NCBI GenBank assembly: GCA_009746045.1
Contig: RPFO01000246.1
Coordinates: 2,845,758 to 2,909,757, forward strand
Origin: Mesostigma viride
Lineage: Eukaryota > Streptophyta > Mesostigmatophyceae > Mesostigmatales > Mesostigmataceae
Reading direction: 5' to 3'
Length of the DNA: 64,000 nt
Shown here: in pieces, positions 44,379-54,929 of the stretch
Numbering within the stretch: position 1 is the first letter of the stretch
How the letters are laid out: each line of letters begins with the position of its first letter
Made by a program: the position numbers and the translations under genes
Notes under the pieces: model-generated
The model's input: the letters and a program-made list of their open reading frames with translations, nothing else
Database searches by the model: none
What the model was told of the DNA's origin: nothing

Positions 44379-45539
44379 AGATATTTCCGGGAACTTTTTA
44401 CACTCGTCCCAATTTGGAAGAAGGTCGGCCCCCCGAAGCAGAATGACGTTCGTTCCCCCGTACCCAGTATGGAATTGTTCCATAAGGGATGAGAAAAGTT
44501 TAGCCGCCGCGGCACTGTCCTTCGCGTTCTCAGACGCTGCCCCCCCTTCACACATTAGTTTCTTAACATGTGTCACACCGGGCGTCCATTCCCCCTCCAA
44601 TTGCTTGAAAGACTTTAAACCCTTGAAATAGTGGTTTCCGTCGACCACCGCATATCGAAGAACGAGATATTCGCCATCAGGATGTTCTTCGTGAAATCTT
44701 GGGTCGAATGCCTTTAAGGAGGCCTGGCTTATTAGGCTGAAGACCTCCCTTGGTTGAAAATCAAAGGGCAGAACGTCGTCTTGTTCCCCGACTCGTGCAT
44801 AGGTCCGGAACTCAACACCTCTCTTGAGGAAAGAAGCGGTGGACTTGGTTCCAAGATACTTCTCAATCTCCTTGTCGGACAAGGGGCGAAAGTAACGCGA
44901 GCCCACGAACTCCGCGTCAGTCCTAGCGCCATGGCATTTTTTCAGCCAATCCCGGTAAGGGCCGGTGGACGTGATGTGTTTGGCGAAGAGGCTTGGCTTG
45001 GTTTCCGCAAGCGCTTGAAAGGCGAACTGCCACACAGGGATGCACACCTTAAAATGCAAACTGTTTGTCTTTGCATTCAGCAAGATGCGCCCGTTCTCCC
45101 TGAACACCTCATCGCTTAGCAACCGCTGCCTCATGTTGTCAGGCAAAATCAGCCCGTTGACGGTGTGAATGCGCATGCTATTGCAACCGGTATCGATGAA
45201 GTCACTCGGTCGAATCCAACGGGATTCCCGCACAGCATTCGCGTCCCGAATGGCTTTGTCCCTGATCTCCTTCTCGGAGTCCACGGTCGTTGCCATCTTC
45301 CAATCTTTGATGATCGGCTCCTTGTCCACCTTTCCACTACTCGTCAGGATCCCCTCCTTGAAGAGCTTTGAAAGTGCTTTCAGAAGCTCAAGAAAAGGGG
45401 AGAAGGTAGGCCACTTTAATATATCCGACGCCGGCGCCTTGCCCCTGGCTTCGACGTAGTTAAGCATCTCCTTGACGAGTGCAAAAACGGCATCATTGCC
45501 GGCCAACCTTCCGTCACCGTCTCCTTCCCCCTCGGCACC
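44379..45539 (-). CDS. Giant-1 leftward gene, exon with ParB-like DGNH motif
   Basis: Acceptor cgttcag before 45539 (GAEGEGDGDGRLAGN) and donor gtaagt after 44379; phase 0 on both sides. Contains KWPTFSPFLELLKALSKLFK, SRWIRPSDFIDTGCNSMRIH, CIPVWQFAFQALAETKPSLF and YLVLRYAVVDGNHYFKGLKS (about 44620-44660). The last has the sense of the ParB/sulfiredoxin-fold motif (VVDGNHR-like), a nucleotide-binding or nuclease fold, but His is followed by Tyr, not Arg. This is a weak motif match and not an assignment. About 387 residues. Confidence 0.6.
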
Positions 45540-45657
45540 CTGAACGAAGGCATTGACGAACATGAGACAAGAAAGCAATAAATAGTTAACGTATGCATAT
45601 AGTCCGCGAGCGTAGGAAAATCTCAGAGTAGGGTGCTAAGAACACAGAAGGTAAAAA

Positions 45658-45680
45658 GGGTCACTCCACGGAGCTACCCC
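45658..45680. repeat. Intronic palindrome
   Basis: gggtcactccacggagctaccc in the intron 45540-45707. A paralogous copy at 45888-45910 lies in the next intron. Confidence 0.6.
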
Positions 45681-45707
45681 TCTGAATCTAAATCACCAAA
45701 AACGCAC

Positions 45708-45770
45708 CGCTTCCTTTTCTCCCGCCTTCTTCCCCTTCTTTCCTTTTCCGCCTTTCTCCCCCTCGCCACC
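45708..45770 (-). CDS. Giant-1 leftward gene, 21-codon Lys/Gly exon
   Basis: Acceptor ctccag, donor gtgcgt, exactly 63 bases, phase 0: GGEGEKGGKGKKGKKAGEKE. It duplicates the end of the following upstream exon. Confidence 0.55.
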
Positions 45771-45939
45771 CTGGAGGAAGGCATTGACAAGATGAGACAG
45801 GAAAACAATAAATAGTTTAACGTTTGCAAATAGTCGGCGTGCAGACAAAAAATCCGAATAGGGTGCAAAGCACGGAGAAGGTAAAAAGGTTCACTCCACA
45901 GAGCTACCCCTCTAAATCTAAATTCCGCAAAAAACGCAC

Positions 45940-46447
45940 CTCTTCCTTTTCTCCCGCCTTCTTCCCCTTCTTTCCCTTCCCGCCCTTCTCCCCCCGGCCG
46001 CGTCATCCTCCCCCTTATCCTTCCCCTTCTCCTTTTTATCCGCATCCCTCTTCTTTTTGGAATCTTTTGCCTGACCCTCAAGCAGCTTCGCCCGTTCACG
46101 ATCCCTTCTCTTGAGATCCACTTCATGAACTTGATGACCTTGTCCACCTTCGCCTCCGTGTACGCCTTTGGTTTCCACTTGAACTTTTCGGTGCCCTTGG
46201 ACTTGACTTGGTTGACAAAATCATAGGCCAGGTCACCGTTGAAGGTGTCGGCGCCTTGCATTGCGAAATCGGCCGCCGCCTCAACGCGTAGTTGGGTGAG
46301 ATACTTGCGAAACTCCCCGGCACCCATCGTAACATCCTTAGGGGGATTGCCTAGGATGAGTTCGCCAATATCACAGGCAGTCTGCACCTTCTTCCTTCTG
46401 GCAATAAGCTTTAGGTAAGCTGCTTGGAGTGTCGTCGTCGCCTTTTT
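45940..46447 (-). CDS. Giant-1 leftward gene, exon with frameshifts
   Basis: Reads TTLQAAYLKLIARRKKVQTA, GAGEFRKYLTQLRVEAAADF, YDFVNQVKSKGTEKFKWKPK and KVDKVIKFMKWISR. After a shift near 46125 it reads DRERAKLLEGQAKDSKKKRD, then after another in a G run near 46000, GEKGGKGKKGKKAGEKEE. A run of seven A at the exon start also breaks frame. Homopolymer-associated shifts suggest either sequencing error or decay. Confidence 0.45.
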
Positions 46448-46586
46448 TTAGCCTGCTGGAAGGTATACCAACAACACACAACATACACATGAAGCGAAAT
46501 GTATTAAGAAGAATAATCTGCACTCTGGCATCCTAGCTCTGCAGCGCGACCTTCAGCGTTATAAACTTAAAAAACATTGCACAAAC

Positions 46587-46720
46587 CTTTGCCTTCCCTT
46601 CCCCTTCGGAGTTGGCTCGGGCTCATTTTCTTCCTCCTCCTCCTCCTCCTCGTGCTCCTCCTCCTCTTCCTCCTCGTCCACCTCCTGCTCCTTCTCCTCC
46701 TCTTCCTTCTCGTCCACCTC
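46587..46720 (-). CDS. Giant-1 leftward gene, Glu-rich exon
   Basis: Acceptor catgcag, donor gtttgt. Encodes EVDEKEEEEKEQEVDEEEEE, further Glu/His residues and PTPKGKGRQ. A palindrome (ctctgcagcgcgacc, 46536-46551) lies in the next intron and another (ttgctctgcggagcgacccc, 46791-46811) in the intron upstream. Confidence 0.45.
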
Positions 46721-46849
46721 CTGCATGAAAAAAAAATAATAATAATTCAGACGATGACATAAAAAAAACGAGCATTAATTTTGTTTTAACGTTGCTCTGC
46801 GGAGCGACCCCAACCCTGCTTGAACAGTAAAATGAAACAAATTTCCTAC

Positions 46850-46903
46850 CTCTACGTTCTCCGTCCCCATCCCTTCGACCTCTTCGAAAGGTTGATCGTC
46901 GTC
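46850..46903 (-). CDS. Giant-1 leftward gene, 18-codon acidic exon
   Basis: Acceptor cttgcag, donor gtagga, 54 bases: DDDQPFEEVEGMGTENVE. Phase 0. A further possible exon lies at 47018-47070 (acceptor cgccag, donor gtaagc), but its phase does not fit. Confidence 0.4.
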
Positions 46904-47187
46904 CTGCAAGACGAAACGTGCGTTCAGATAAATATACAAAGTCAGTCAAAACAGGAAGTATTTCTTGAATATCCTATCTTCACAAATCGACCCGAACCTT
47001 TAGCGGCATTTGCTTACCTCCGGTTCCACGCTGAAGGACTTTGTCCCTCAAAACATGGAATGTCACCCTCCTGGCGGGAAGTAGAGCAAGAAATGCGTTC
47101 ATCGTTAGTAACAATTTTCAACAAAAGAAATACACAACACTAATCTAAACGGACTGAATAAAAATGTACACAAATGTCAATAATTAC

Positions 47188-48268
47188 CTCAATGTCAAAT
47201 CTCCACTCCCGCAACACTTGTCCGATCGGCCACATCTCAGATGGAGTTGTGTGGCTCAGTTCGTTTTCGAAAAACGTCCGAAGAAAAAACAAGTGAGATA
47301 GCATGTCCTGACTCCATGATTTCTCGTTTATGTTCGCCGTCACTAACGACAGGCAGTCGTCGATCCCCTTGTACTCAAGCCATGCGACAACCTCCTTTCG
47401 TGGGGGCTCATACTGTCCGGCCATGTCGAACTCCCCACTCTGACGAAAACGCAGGATCTCATCCTCGCACAACTGAAGAAACAATTCAACAGCTCGACTC
47501 GGAAGAATAGGGTCTGGGTTCACCCTAAACTGCGCCATCCACACTGAATACGACGAAAGGAAGTGCGATCTAACCCCATCCAAATCTTCAATCACTTCCG
47601 AACCAGCCCTGAACAACTCGGGAGATACCGAGTGGTCCATGGCGATCAGAAAGTCGCCGAAGACATCCCAGTCGAACTGTGCAGCCTTGAACCCTTTCTT
47701 CAAGAGCAGATTGACATCCGTTTCCGTCAGCGGGGAGGTGTCCCAATCCTCACCTGTCTTCCCCTGCTCTAGGACCTGGTACATTTCCCACCTGCAGACA
47801 GATATGATGATGTCAAAATACTCGTGTGACAATGGGTGCTGTCTCGTGTCCTTGCAGTACTGTTTGGTCGCACAAGACAGCTTGATCCAGACGAGCAGGC
47901 TTCGAGGAACATAAGCTGTAACATCCACTGCGTCGGGTATATTCGACCCGCACTCGGTAACAAGCAACTCGAAGGTGTCGAAGAGAGATGCCATTTCTTC
48001 CCCTTCACCTTTTGCCTCTAAGGCTCCGCCCCATGACTTCGAACAAAAAGGCACGAAGACCAGATTCACTCCAAGGGTTCATTATCTCATCAGGCCTGGC
48101 CATATCATGTATTACTTCCATCCTCTCATGCCAGACACCGTCATCGATCGCAACTTCGATCTCCTTCGACACAAAGGTGCTCAAGAACGACTTGGCGTCA
48201 TCGTTCAGATGTTTTTCGTAAGTCGTCAACCATGACTTCCAAGTTTCCAAGCCCCTCAACTGGATCGG
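47188..48268 (-). CDS. Giant-1 leftward gene, about 360-codon exon
   Basis: Acceptor gtgtgcag before 48268 (PIQLRGLETWKSWLTTYEKH), donor gtaatt after 47188 (WRFDIE). One frameshift near 48020, between MGRSLRG and EGEEMASLFDTF. Helical, globular composition: SKEIEVAIDDGVWHERMEVI, DVTAYVPRSLLVWIKLSCAT, EYFDIIISVCRWEMYQVLEQ, FGDFLIAMDHSVSPELFRAG, KSWSQDMLSHLFFLRTFFEN. No family recognised. Confidence 0.55.
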
Positions 48269-48319
48269 CTGCACACAGGTCCACAAAACGAAACAAAAGC
48301 ATAATCGGAAAAAAAGTTT

Positions 48320-48343
48320 AGGGTCACTCTGCGAAGTGACCCT
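48320..48343. repeat. Intronic palindrome
   Basis: agggtcactctgcgaagtgaccct: each arm GGGTCACT/AGTGACCC. It lies in the intron between 48268 and 48419. Confidence 0.75.
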
Positions 48344-48418
48344 TCATAAAAAAATCTCAAACAGAACGAACGACTAACTGACATGCACTATGAAGCGGCG
48401 AAAAAATTATTAGCTCAC

Positions 48419-48490
48419 CCGCAATTTCTCCTCCCCACTCCCAACCTCGGCGTTCCCCTGAGACTCTGTCTCATCTCCCCCTTTCTTCCT
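48419..48490 (-). CDS. Giant-1 leftward gene, 24-codon exon
   Basis: Acceptor gcatccag, donor gtgagc, 72 bases, phase 0: RKKGGDETESQGNAEVGSGE and EKLR. It has the same RK-start and acidic style as the next upstream exon, suggesting exon duplication. Confidence 0.55.
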
Positions 48491-48535
48491 CTGGATGCAG
48501 CAAGACAGAGGAAAGCATACTCGTTGAAAAAGTTT

Positions 48536-48559
48536 AGGGTCACTCTGCGAAATGACCCT
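48536..48559. repeat. Intronic palindrome
   Basis: agggtcactctgcgaaatgaccct in the intron 48491-48659. Confidence 0.7.
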
Positions 48560-48659
48560 CCATAAATTAATCACACATGCAAAGGAAACGGCAACTCAGA
48601 AATGATGGACAAATGAACAAAGAACAAAGGCGAAAAACACAGGATTACTTATCGCTCAC

Positions 48660-48722
48660 CTCCGTTGTTGTCCCGCTCTTCTTGGGATCCTCTGACTTCT
48701 TTTCGTCTGCCCCCCGCTTCCT
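48660..48722 (-). CDS. Giant-1 leftward gene, 21-codon exon
   Basis: Acceptor gatttcag, donor gtgagc, 63 bases, phase 0: RKRGADEKKSEDPKKSGTTT plus E. Confidence 0.55.
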
Positions 48723-48766
48723 CTGAAATCAAAACAACAGGGAAAAGCATACTTGTTGGTTCAGGT

Positions 48767-48790
48767 TAGGGTCACTCTGCGAAATGACCC
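48767..48790. repeat. Intronic palindrome
   Basis: agggtcactctgcgaaatgaccc in the intron 48723-48881. Confidence 0.7.
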
Positions 48791-48881
48791 ATTCATGGTC
48801 AGACGAGCTTAGCAGAGATAAGGAATAACGAAACCGTTAAAAAAAACACGCACACTAATGGGGGTAAAAACTGTTTCTCAC

Positions 48882-50354
48882 CTGAGACGGCTCCGTACCC
48901 TCCTTCTCCGAGACCCCCGCGGTCTTCCCATCCACCTCCGTCGACTTTTCTGCAGCCTGCGCCTTCCTGCGCTCCTCCTCAAGTTTGGCTTGGTATTTCA
49001 GGCGTGCCGCCACACCCGCCTCCATCATCCTCTTCCCCTCCTCCTGCACCTTCCTCTTCGCCTTTGCCTCCTCGTCCTTCTTTTTCCTTTCCTCATTCGC
49101 CTTTCTCTCCTTTTCGTCCCGCTCCCACGACGCCCTCCTCTTCCTGCGCTCCGCCTCCTCCATCTCCGCAGCTTCCATTTCTGCCTGCTTCGCCTCTCGC
49201 TCTGCCCTTTCCTTCTTCACCCATTCCCTCTGCTCCCTTTCCAGGAGCTCCTGGGCGGCCTTCCGTTCCTTGTCCTTTTTCTCCAGATTCACCAGATCTT
49301 CGGCGTGCTGCGTTGCCTGATCCAGATAAGAAGTCAGAAGTGCCATGCGGTCATTCCTTCTCTTTCTTTCCTCCTCCGGAAGATCCTCCAGTGGCCTTGG
49401 GTCTGCCTTGTCCCTGTCCTCCATGCTGATCAGGAGGTCAATGTTCTTCTGCAGATCACGCAGGAACCGCTCATGGTCATCCTCCTTCTCCTCCCATTCC
49501 GCTCTTGCTTTCTTTCTTGCCTGTGGGGAGCGGCTCCTCGGAGGTGAGTTTGACGACCGGCGCTTGGGTGGCGACCGGCGCTTGGGCGGAGACTTCCGAC
49601 CGTGAGACTTTGCAGGCGACTTGGGCGGTGATCGGGACTTGGAGGTCGCCCCCTTCTTTGGAGGGGAGCTTTGGGGAGACGCGGGCTGCGAGCTGGGCTG
49701 TGAGGTCGAGGCCTCGGGTAGGGACCTTGAAGGAGACCTGGGCGACGTGCTGACCTTCGAGGTCGAAGCCTCGTGGTGGGACCTTAGAGGTGACTTGGGC
49801 GGCGGGCTGCCCTGCTCAGACGCCTCGTGGTGGGCCCTTGGAGAAGACTTGGGCGGCGAGCTGGGCTTCGAGGTAACCACCTCGACGGGGGCGGACCTCG
49901 GCGAGTTTGAGGTCGACTTCCCGAGGACGGGGGACTCCTTGTTGATGGCGGGCCGCTGGGGAGACTGTGGAGACACAACGGAGCTGGACCCAGCCCCGGC
50001 AGCCTGTGCCTCAGGTGCGGGCCGCTGAGGAGACTGTGGAGACACAACGGAGCTGGACCCAGCCCCGGCAGCCTGTGCCTCAGGTGCGGGCCGCTTGGGA
50101 GATTTGGAGGCCGACGCCTCCACGGAGCTTGGCCCAGCCCCGGCAGCAAGCATTGTTGACAGAGGAGGAAACTCCTCTACGCCCTTGGGCGGAGAGGCGG
50201 GTGGCGTACTATACTTAGGAGACTCGCTCGTCGACTTGACCTTGTCGACATAGGTGGCCCTCTCCACCTCTTTTCCCTTCTGAAGCAAGGAGGCCCTCTC
50301 CTGCTCCTCCTTTTCCTTCTGAAGCTGAACTTCCCTCTCCTTCTCTTGTTCCTT
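48882..50354 (-). CDS. Giant-1 leftward gene, 491-codon Ser/Pro/Lys-rich and coiled-coil exon
   Basis: Acceptor tgccgcag before 50354 (KEQEKEREVQLQKEKEEQER) and donor gtgaga after 48882; 1473 bases, phase 0. The N-terminal Glu/Lys/Gln coiled coil is followed by Ser-Pro repeats, including a tandem RPAPEAQAAGAGSSSVVSPQ duplication, an SR/RS-like part (SPPKRRSPPKRRSSNSPPRS) and a long charged helix (RKRRASWERDEKERKANEER). It resembles nuclear SR-type or scaffold proteins in composition only. The real start codon must lie in an exon further right; none was found with confidence. Confidence 0.6.
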
Positions 50355-50422
50355 CTGCGGCAAATAAGGAAAAACAAATAGACCAATGTCGGATGAAGAA
50401 AGTGTAAATTCGCATCAGCGTG

Positions 50423-50446
50423 AGGGGTGGCGCTGCAGCGCTACCC
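50423..50446. repeat. Palindrome
   Basis: aggggtggcgctgcagcgctaccct; the core GGCGCTGCAGCGC is centred on CTGCAG. It lies in the intron or spacer upstream of exon 48882-50354. Confidence 0.7.
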
Positions 50447-50518
50447 TAAGAAGAAACAAGGATGAAATCCCATTCAGGTTTGGGAAAAAAAAAATCGAAG
50501 ATGTAACTTTTATAAACG

Positions 50519-51030
50519 TATCTGGAAAGGGTGACTCGGCAGCGCGACCTTACAACACAAATGTGATTGAATAACGTATCTTGGAAAGGTCACTCGGACG
50601 CGCTACCCTACAAACAAAATGTTATTGAATAACGTATCTGGAAAGGGTGACTCTGCAGCACTACCCTACAAACAAAATGTTATTGAATAACGTATCTGGA
50701 AAGGGTGACTCTGCAACGCGACCCTACAACCAAAATGTGATTGAATAACGTATCTTGGAAAGGTGACTCTGCAGCGCTACCCTACAAACAAAATGTTATT
50801 GAATAACGTATCCGGAAAGGGTGACTCTGCATCGCGACCCTACAACCAAAATGTGATTGAATAACGTATCTTGGAAAGGTGACTCTGCAGCGCGACCCTA
50901 CAAACAAAATGTTATTGAATAACGTATCTTGGAAAGGTGACTCTGCAGCGCGACCCTACCAACAAAATGTTATTGAATAACGCATCTTGGAAAGGTGACT
51001 CTGCAGCGCGACCCTACAAACACTGAATGG
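50519..51030. repeat. 58 bp tandem array built on the palindrome
   Basis: About nine units starting at 50519, 50577, 50635, 50693, 50751, 50809, 50867, 50925 and 50983, each with the palindrome (ggtgactctgcagcgcgaccc or variant) followed by tacaaacaaaatgttattga. Isolated palindromes follow at 51046-51070 and 51104-51128. Confidence 0.9.
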
Positions 51031-51162
51031 AAGTTTGCATTGTGAGGGGGTCACTCTGCAGCGCGACCTTACAAACAAAGACTGCGACATTGCGCAAGGG
51101 TAGGGGTCACTCTGCAGAGCGACCCTACCCAAAAACAATACTAACCACTCCCCAAAAAAATC

Positions 51163-53712
51163 ACGCATGGATGGTGGTGGTGGGTGGCTGGCATGCATGG
51201 ATGGTGGTGGTGGGTGGCTGGCACGCATGGATGGTGGTGGTGGGTGGCTGGCACGCATGGATGGTGGTGGTGGGTGGCTGGCACGCATGGATGGTGGTGG
51301 TGGGTGGCTGGCATGCATGGATGGTGGTGGTGGGGTGCTGGCATGCATGGATGGTGGTGGTGGGTGCTGGCATGCATGGATGGTGGTGGTGGGGTGCTGG
51401 CATGCATGGATGGTGGTGGTGGGTGGCTGGCATGCATGGATGGTGGTGGTGGGGTGCTGGCATGCATGGATGGTGGTGGTGGGTGGCTGGCATGCATGGA
51501 TGGTGGTGGTGGGTGGCTGGCATGCATGGATGGTGGTGGTGGGTGCTGGCATGCATGGATGATGGTGGTGGGTGCTGGCATGCATGGATGGTGGTGGTGG
51601 GTGGCTGGCACGCATGGATGGTGGTGGTGGGTGGCTGGCATGCATGGATGGTGGTGGTGGGTGGCTGGCACGCATGGATGGTGGTGGTGGGTGGCTGGCA
51701 CGCATGGATGATGGTGGTGGGGTGCTGGCACGCATGGATGGTGGTGGTGGGTGGCTGGCACGCATGGATGATGGTGGTGGGTGGCTGGCATGCATGGATG
51801 GTGGTGGTGGGGTGCTGGCACGCATGGATGGTGGTGGTGGGGTGCTGGCATGCATGGATGATGGTGGTGGGTGCTGGCATGCATGGATGGTGGTGGTGGG
51901 TGCTGGCACGCATGGATGGTGGTGGTGGGTGCTGGCATGCATGGATGATGGTGGTGGGTGCTGGCATGCATGGATGGTGGTGGTGGGTGGCTGGCACGCA
52001 TGATGGATGGTGGTGGTGGGTGCTGGCATGCATGGATGGTGGTGGTGGGTGGCTGGCACGCATGGATGTGGTGGTGGGTGGCTGGCATGCATGGATGGTG
52101 GTGGTGGGGTGCTGGCACGCATGGATGGTGGTGGTGGGTGCTGGCATGCATGGATGGTGGTGGGGTGCTGGCATGCATGGATGGTGGTGGTGGGTGGCTG
52201 GCATGCATGGATGATGGTGGTGGGGTGCTGGCATGCATGGATGGTGGTGGTGGGTGCTGGCATGCATGGATGATGGTGGTGGGTGCTGGCATGCATGGAT
52301 GGTGGTGGTGGGTGGCTGGCACGCATGGATGATGGTGGTGGGTGGCTGGCACGCATGGATGGTGGTGGTGGGTGGCTGGCACGCATGGATGGTGGTGGGT
52401 GGCTGGCACGCATGGATGGTGGTGGTGGGTGGCTGGCACGCATGGATGGTGGTGGTGGGTGGCTGGCACGCATGGATGATGGTGGTGGGGTGCTGGCACG
52501 CATGGATGGTGGTGGTGGGTGGCTGGCACGCATGGATGATGGTGGTGGGTGGCTGGCATGCATGGATGGTGGTGGTGGGGTGCTGGCACGCATGGATGGT
52601 GGTGGTGGGGTGCTGGCATGCATGGATGATGGTGGTGGGTGCTGGCATGCATGGATGGTGGTGGTGGGTGCTGGCATGCATGGATGGTGGTGGTGGGTGG
52701 CTGGCACGCATGGATGATGGTGGTGGGGTGCTGGCATGCATGGATGGTGGTGGTGGGTGGCTGGCACGCATGGATGGTGGTGGTGGGTGGCTGGCACGCA
52801 TGGATGGTGGTGGTGGGTGGCTGGCAGCATGGATGGTGGTGGTGGGTGGCTGGCACGCATGGATGGTGGTGGTGGGTGGCTGGCACGCATGGATGATGGT
52901 GGTGGGTGGCTGGCACGCATGGATGATGGTGGTGGGTGGCTGGCACGCATGGATGGTGGTGGTGGGTGGCTGGCACGCATGGATGGTGGTGGTGGGGTGC
53001 TGGCATGCATGGATGATGGTGGTGGGGTGCTGGCATGCATGGATGGTGGTGGTGGGTGGCTGGCACGCATGGATGGTGGTGGTGGGTGCTGGCATGCATG
53101 GATGGTGGTGGTGGGTGGCTGGCACGCATGGATGGTGGTGGTGGGTGGCTGGCACGCATGGATGGTGGTGGTGGGTGCTGGCATGCATGGATGATGGTGG
53201 TGGGGTGCTGGCATGCATGGATGGTGGTGGTGGGTGGCTGGCACGCATGGATGGTGGTGGTGGGGTGCTGGCATGCATGGATGGTGGTGGTGGGTGGCTG
53301 GCACGCATGGATGATGGTGGTGGGTGGCTGGCATGCATGGATGGTGGTGGTGGGGTGCTGGCACGCATGGATGGTGGTGGTGGGGTGCTGGCATGCATGG
53401 ATGATGGTGGTGGGGTGCTGGCATGCATGGATGGTGGTGGTGGGGTGCTGGCACGCATGGATGGTGGTGGTGGGGTGCTGGCATGCATGGATGGTGGTGG
53501 TGGGTGGCTGGCACGCATGGATGGTGGTGGTGGGTGGCTGGCACGCATGGATGGTGGTGGTGGGGTGCTGGCATGCATGGATGATGGTGGTGGGGTGCTG
53601 GCATGCATGGATGGTGGTGGTGGGTGGCTGGCACGCATGGATGGTGGTGGTGGGTGGCTGGCACGCATGGATGATGGTGGTGGGGTGCTGGCATGCATGG
53701 ATGGTGGTGGTG
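51163..53712. repeat. 29-30 bp minisatellite, about 2.55 kb
   Basis: Unit approximately GCATGCATGGATGGTGGTGG followed by TGGGTGGCTG, with 28, 29, 30 and 31 bp versions (t/c in CATGCATGG/CACGCATGG, gtgctg/ggctgg, gatgg/gatga); some 85-90 units. No unit contains a stop in any frame, so 400-960-residue frames exist on both strands. Mixed unit lengths scramble the frame, which argues against coding. Confidence 0.95.
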
Positions 53713-54215
53713 GACATATCGCTGGCTGAGGACCAACACGAAAAAAGAAGCCATATCGCTGGCTGAGGACCAACACGAAAAAAGAAAACATATCGCTGGC
53801 TGACGACCAACACGAAAAAAGAAAACATATCGCTGGCTGACGACCAACACGAAAAAAGAAAACATTTAGCTGGCTTAGGACCAACACGAAAAAAGAAAAC
53901 ATTTAGCTGGCAGAGGACCAATACGAAAAAATACTCTGGTCGCTCGCTGAGGACCAACCCTTAAAAAGAAGCCGTGTCGCTGGCTGAGGACCAACACGAA
54001 AAAAGAAAACATATTGCTGGCTGAGGACCAACCCTAAAAAAGAAGGCATATCGCTGGCTGAGGACCAACACGAAAAAAGAAGCCATGTCGCTGGCTGAGG
54101 ACCAACCCTTAAAAAGAAGGCATATCGCTGGCCGAGAACCAACCAGAAAAAAGAAGTCATGTCGCTGGCTGAGGACCAACACGAAAAAACAAGCCATATC
54201 GCTGGCTGAGGACTA
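53713..54215. repeat. 37 bp tandem array
   Basis: About 13 units of catatcgctggctgaggacc followed by aacacgaaaaaagaaaa, adjoining the minisatellite. No palindrome inside. Confidence 0.88.
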
Positions 54216-54397
54216 CAAAAGGGCATCATAGACGCCACCCTGCTCGCGCGAGTAAGTAGGGGTTCGTTGCACATTTACCTGCACGCATAAATCAGGAAGG
54301 GGGAAAAACGGCATTGAACAGGACCACGATTAGAATTGGGCTAGCTATAAACTAACCGGACCATTTGAAGGCATAGCAACAAACATCACGCTCGACA

Positions 54398-54902
54398 TCA
54401 AAAAAGACTGCGCTGTTGATGCACCTTTTTCATTATGGCGGCGAGTTTAGGCGGCATTTGTCTCACCATCTTCAGGCAGCGATGATTATTACAGAAAACA
54501 GCTATGGCGGCAGCAGTGGTGGTGCGGTTTTCGAAACCCAACAGCTGTTGTGACCGATCGTCCGTGGAGCGACCCCTGTCAACGGCCCAGCGTAACCGGC
54601 GTTCAGGACGGAAAACGTGGCATGCTCGCCATTCGGCCAACGAGGCGAAACGCGGCGCTAGATTATTCTTATTGACAAACCGCGCATGCGGATTGGACGA
54701 CTCACAATGTGACGTAATCCAAGCGTCGGTCTTCACGGTCCCGCAGGTATAAAAAGGAACAACACGCAGCCAATTTGACGCTACAATCGGGATGTGGATT
54801 CGGGCGTCACCATGCTGCCGTGGATAACGACGTCCGCGGTTCGATTCTAGCGTGAGCCCGGTGCTTTTTTGCACGTCGTCTGAGAGATCATCTGTCATAT
54901 TA
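54398..54902 (-). CDS. Hypothetical ORF in Giant-1 divergent region, 167 aa
   Basis: ATG near 54902 (MTDDLSDDVQKSTGLTLESN) to a stop at 54398. Basic overall, with WRACHVFRPERRLRWAVDRG and a C-terminal MPPKLAAIMKKVHQQRSLF. An overlapping plus-strand frame 54504-54747 (MAAAVVVRFSKPNSCCDRSS) ends at a possible donor cag|gtataa. Either could be a first exon of one of the two divergent genes, and both cannot be right. Two palindrome-like sites (54560-54577, 54910-54929) flank it. Confidence 0.25.
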
Positions 54903-54929
54903 CCACCAGTCGTCACTCTGCAAAGCGAC

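Larger units (their letters stand above)
45534..45995. repeat. Tandem duplication of an exon-intron unit, about 230 bp x 2
   Basis: 45534-45764 and 45765-45995 are alignable throughout: aaggcattgac, gagacaggaaa, gtaaaaagg.tcactccac.gagctacccctct and the GEKGGKGKKGKKAGEK-coding block. Each unit carries one exon copy, one intron and one palindrome. Confidence 0.75.

Noticed and set aside
47018-47070. Additional exon of the Giant-1 leftward gene
   Set aside because: Has good acceptor and donor signals, but its length (53 bases) does not fit the phase of both neighbours; kept only as a possibility in the neighbouring exon entry.
50519-51030. Possible CRISPR-like array (regular 58 bp repeats)
   Set aside because: The whole unit is repeated, with no variable spacers, in a eukaryotic context. 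It is a minisatellite.
50956-53957. 900-970 residue His/Pro- and Trp/Gly-rich frames on both strands
   Set aside because: All frames are open because the 29-30 bp unit lacks stops; mixed unit lengths scramble any one frame, so coding is not credible.
54790-54862. tRNA-like segment with ggttcgattc
   Set aside because: The B-box-like sequence is present, but the acceptor and T-stems do not pair and the length between ends is too short; at most a degenerate tRNA-derived fragment.
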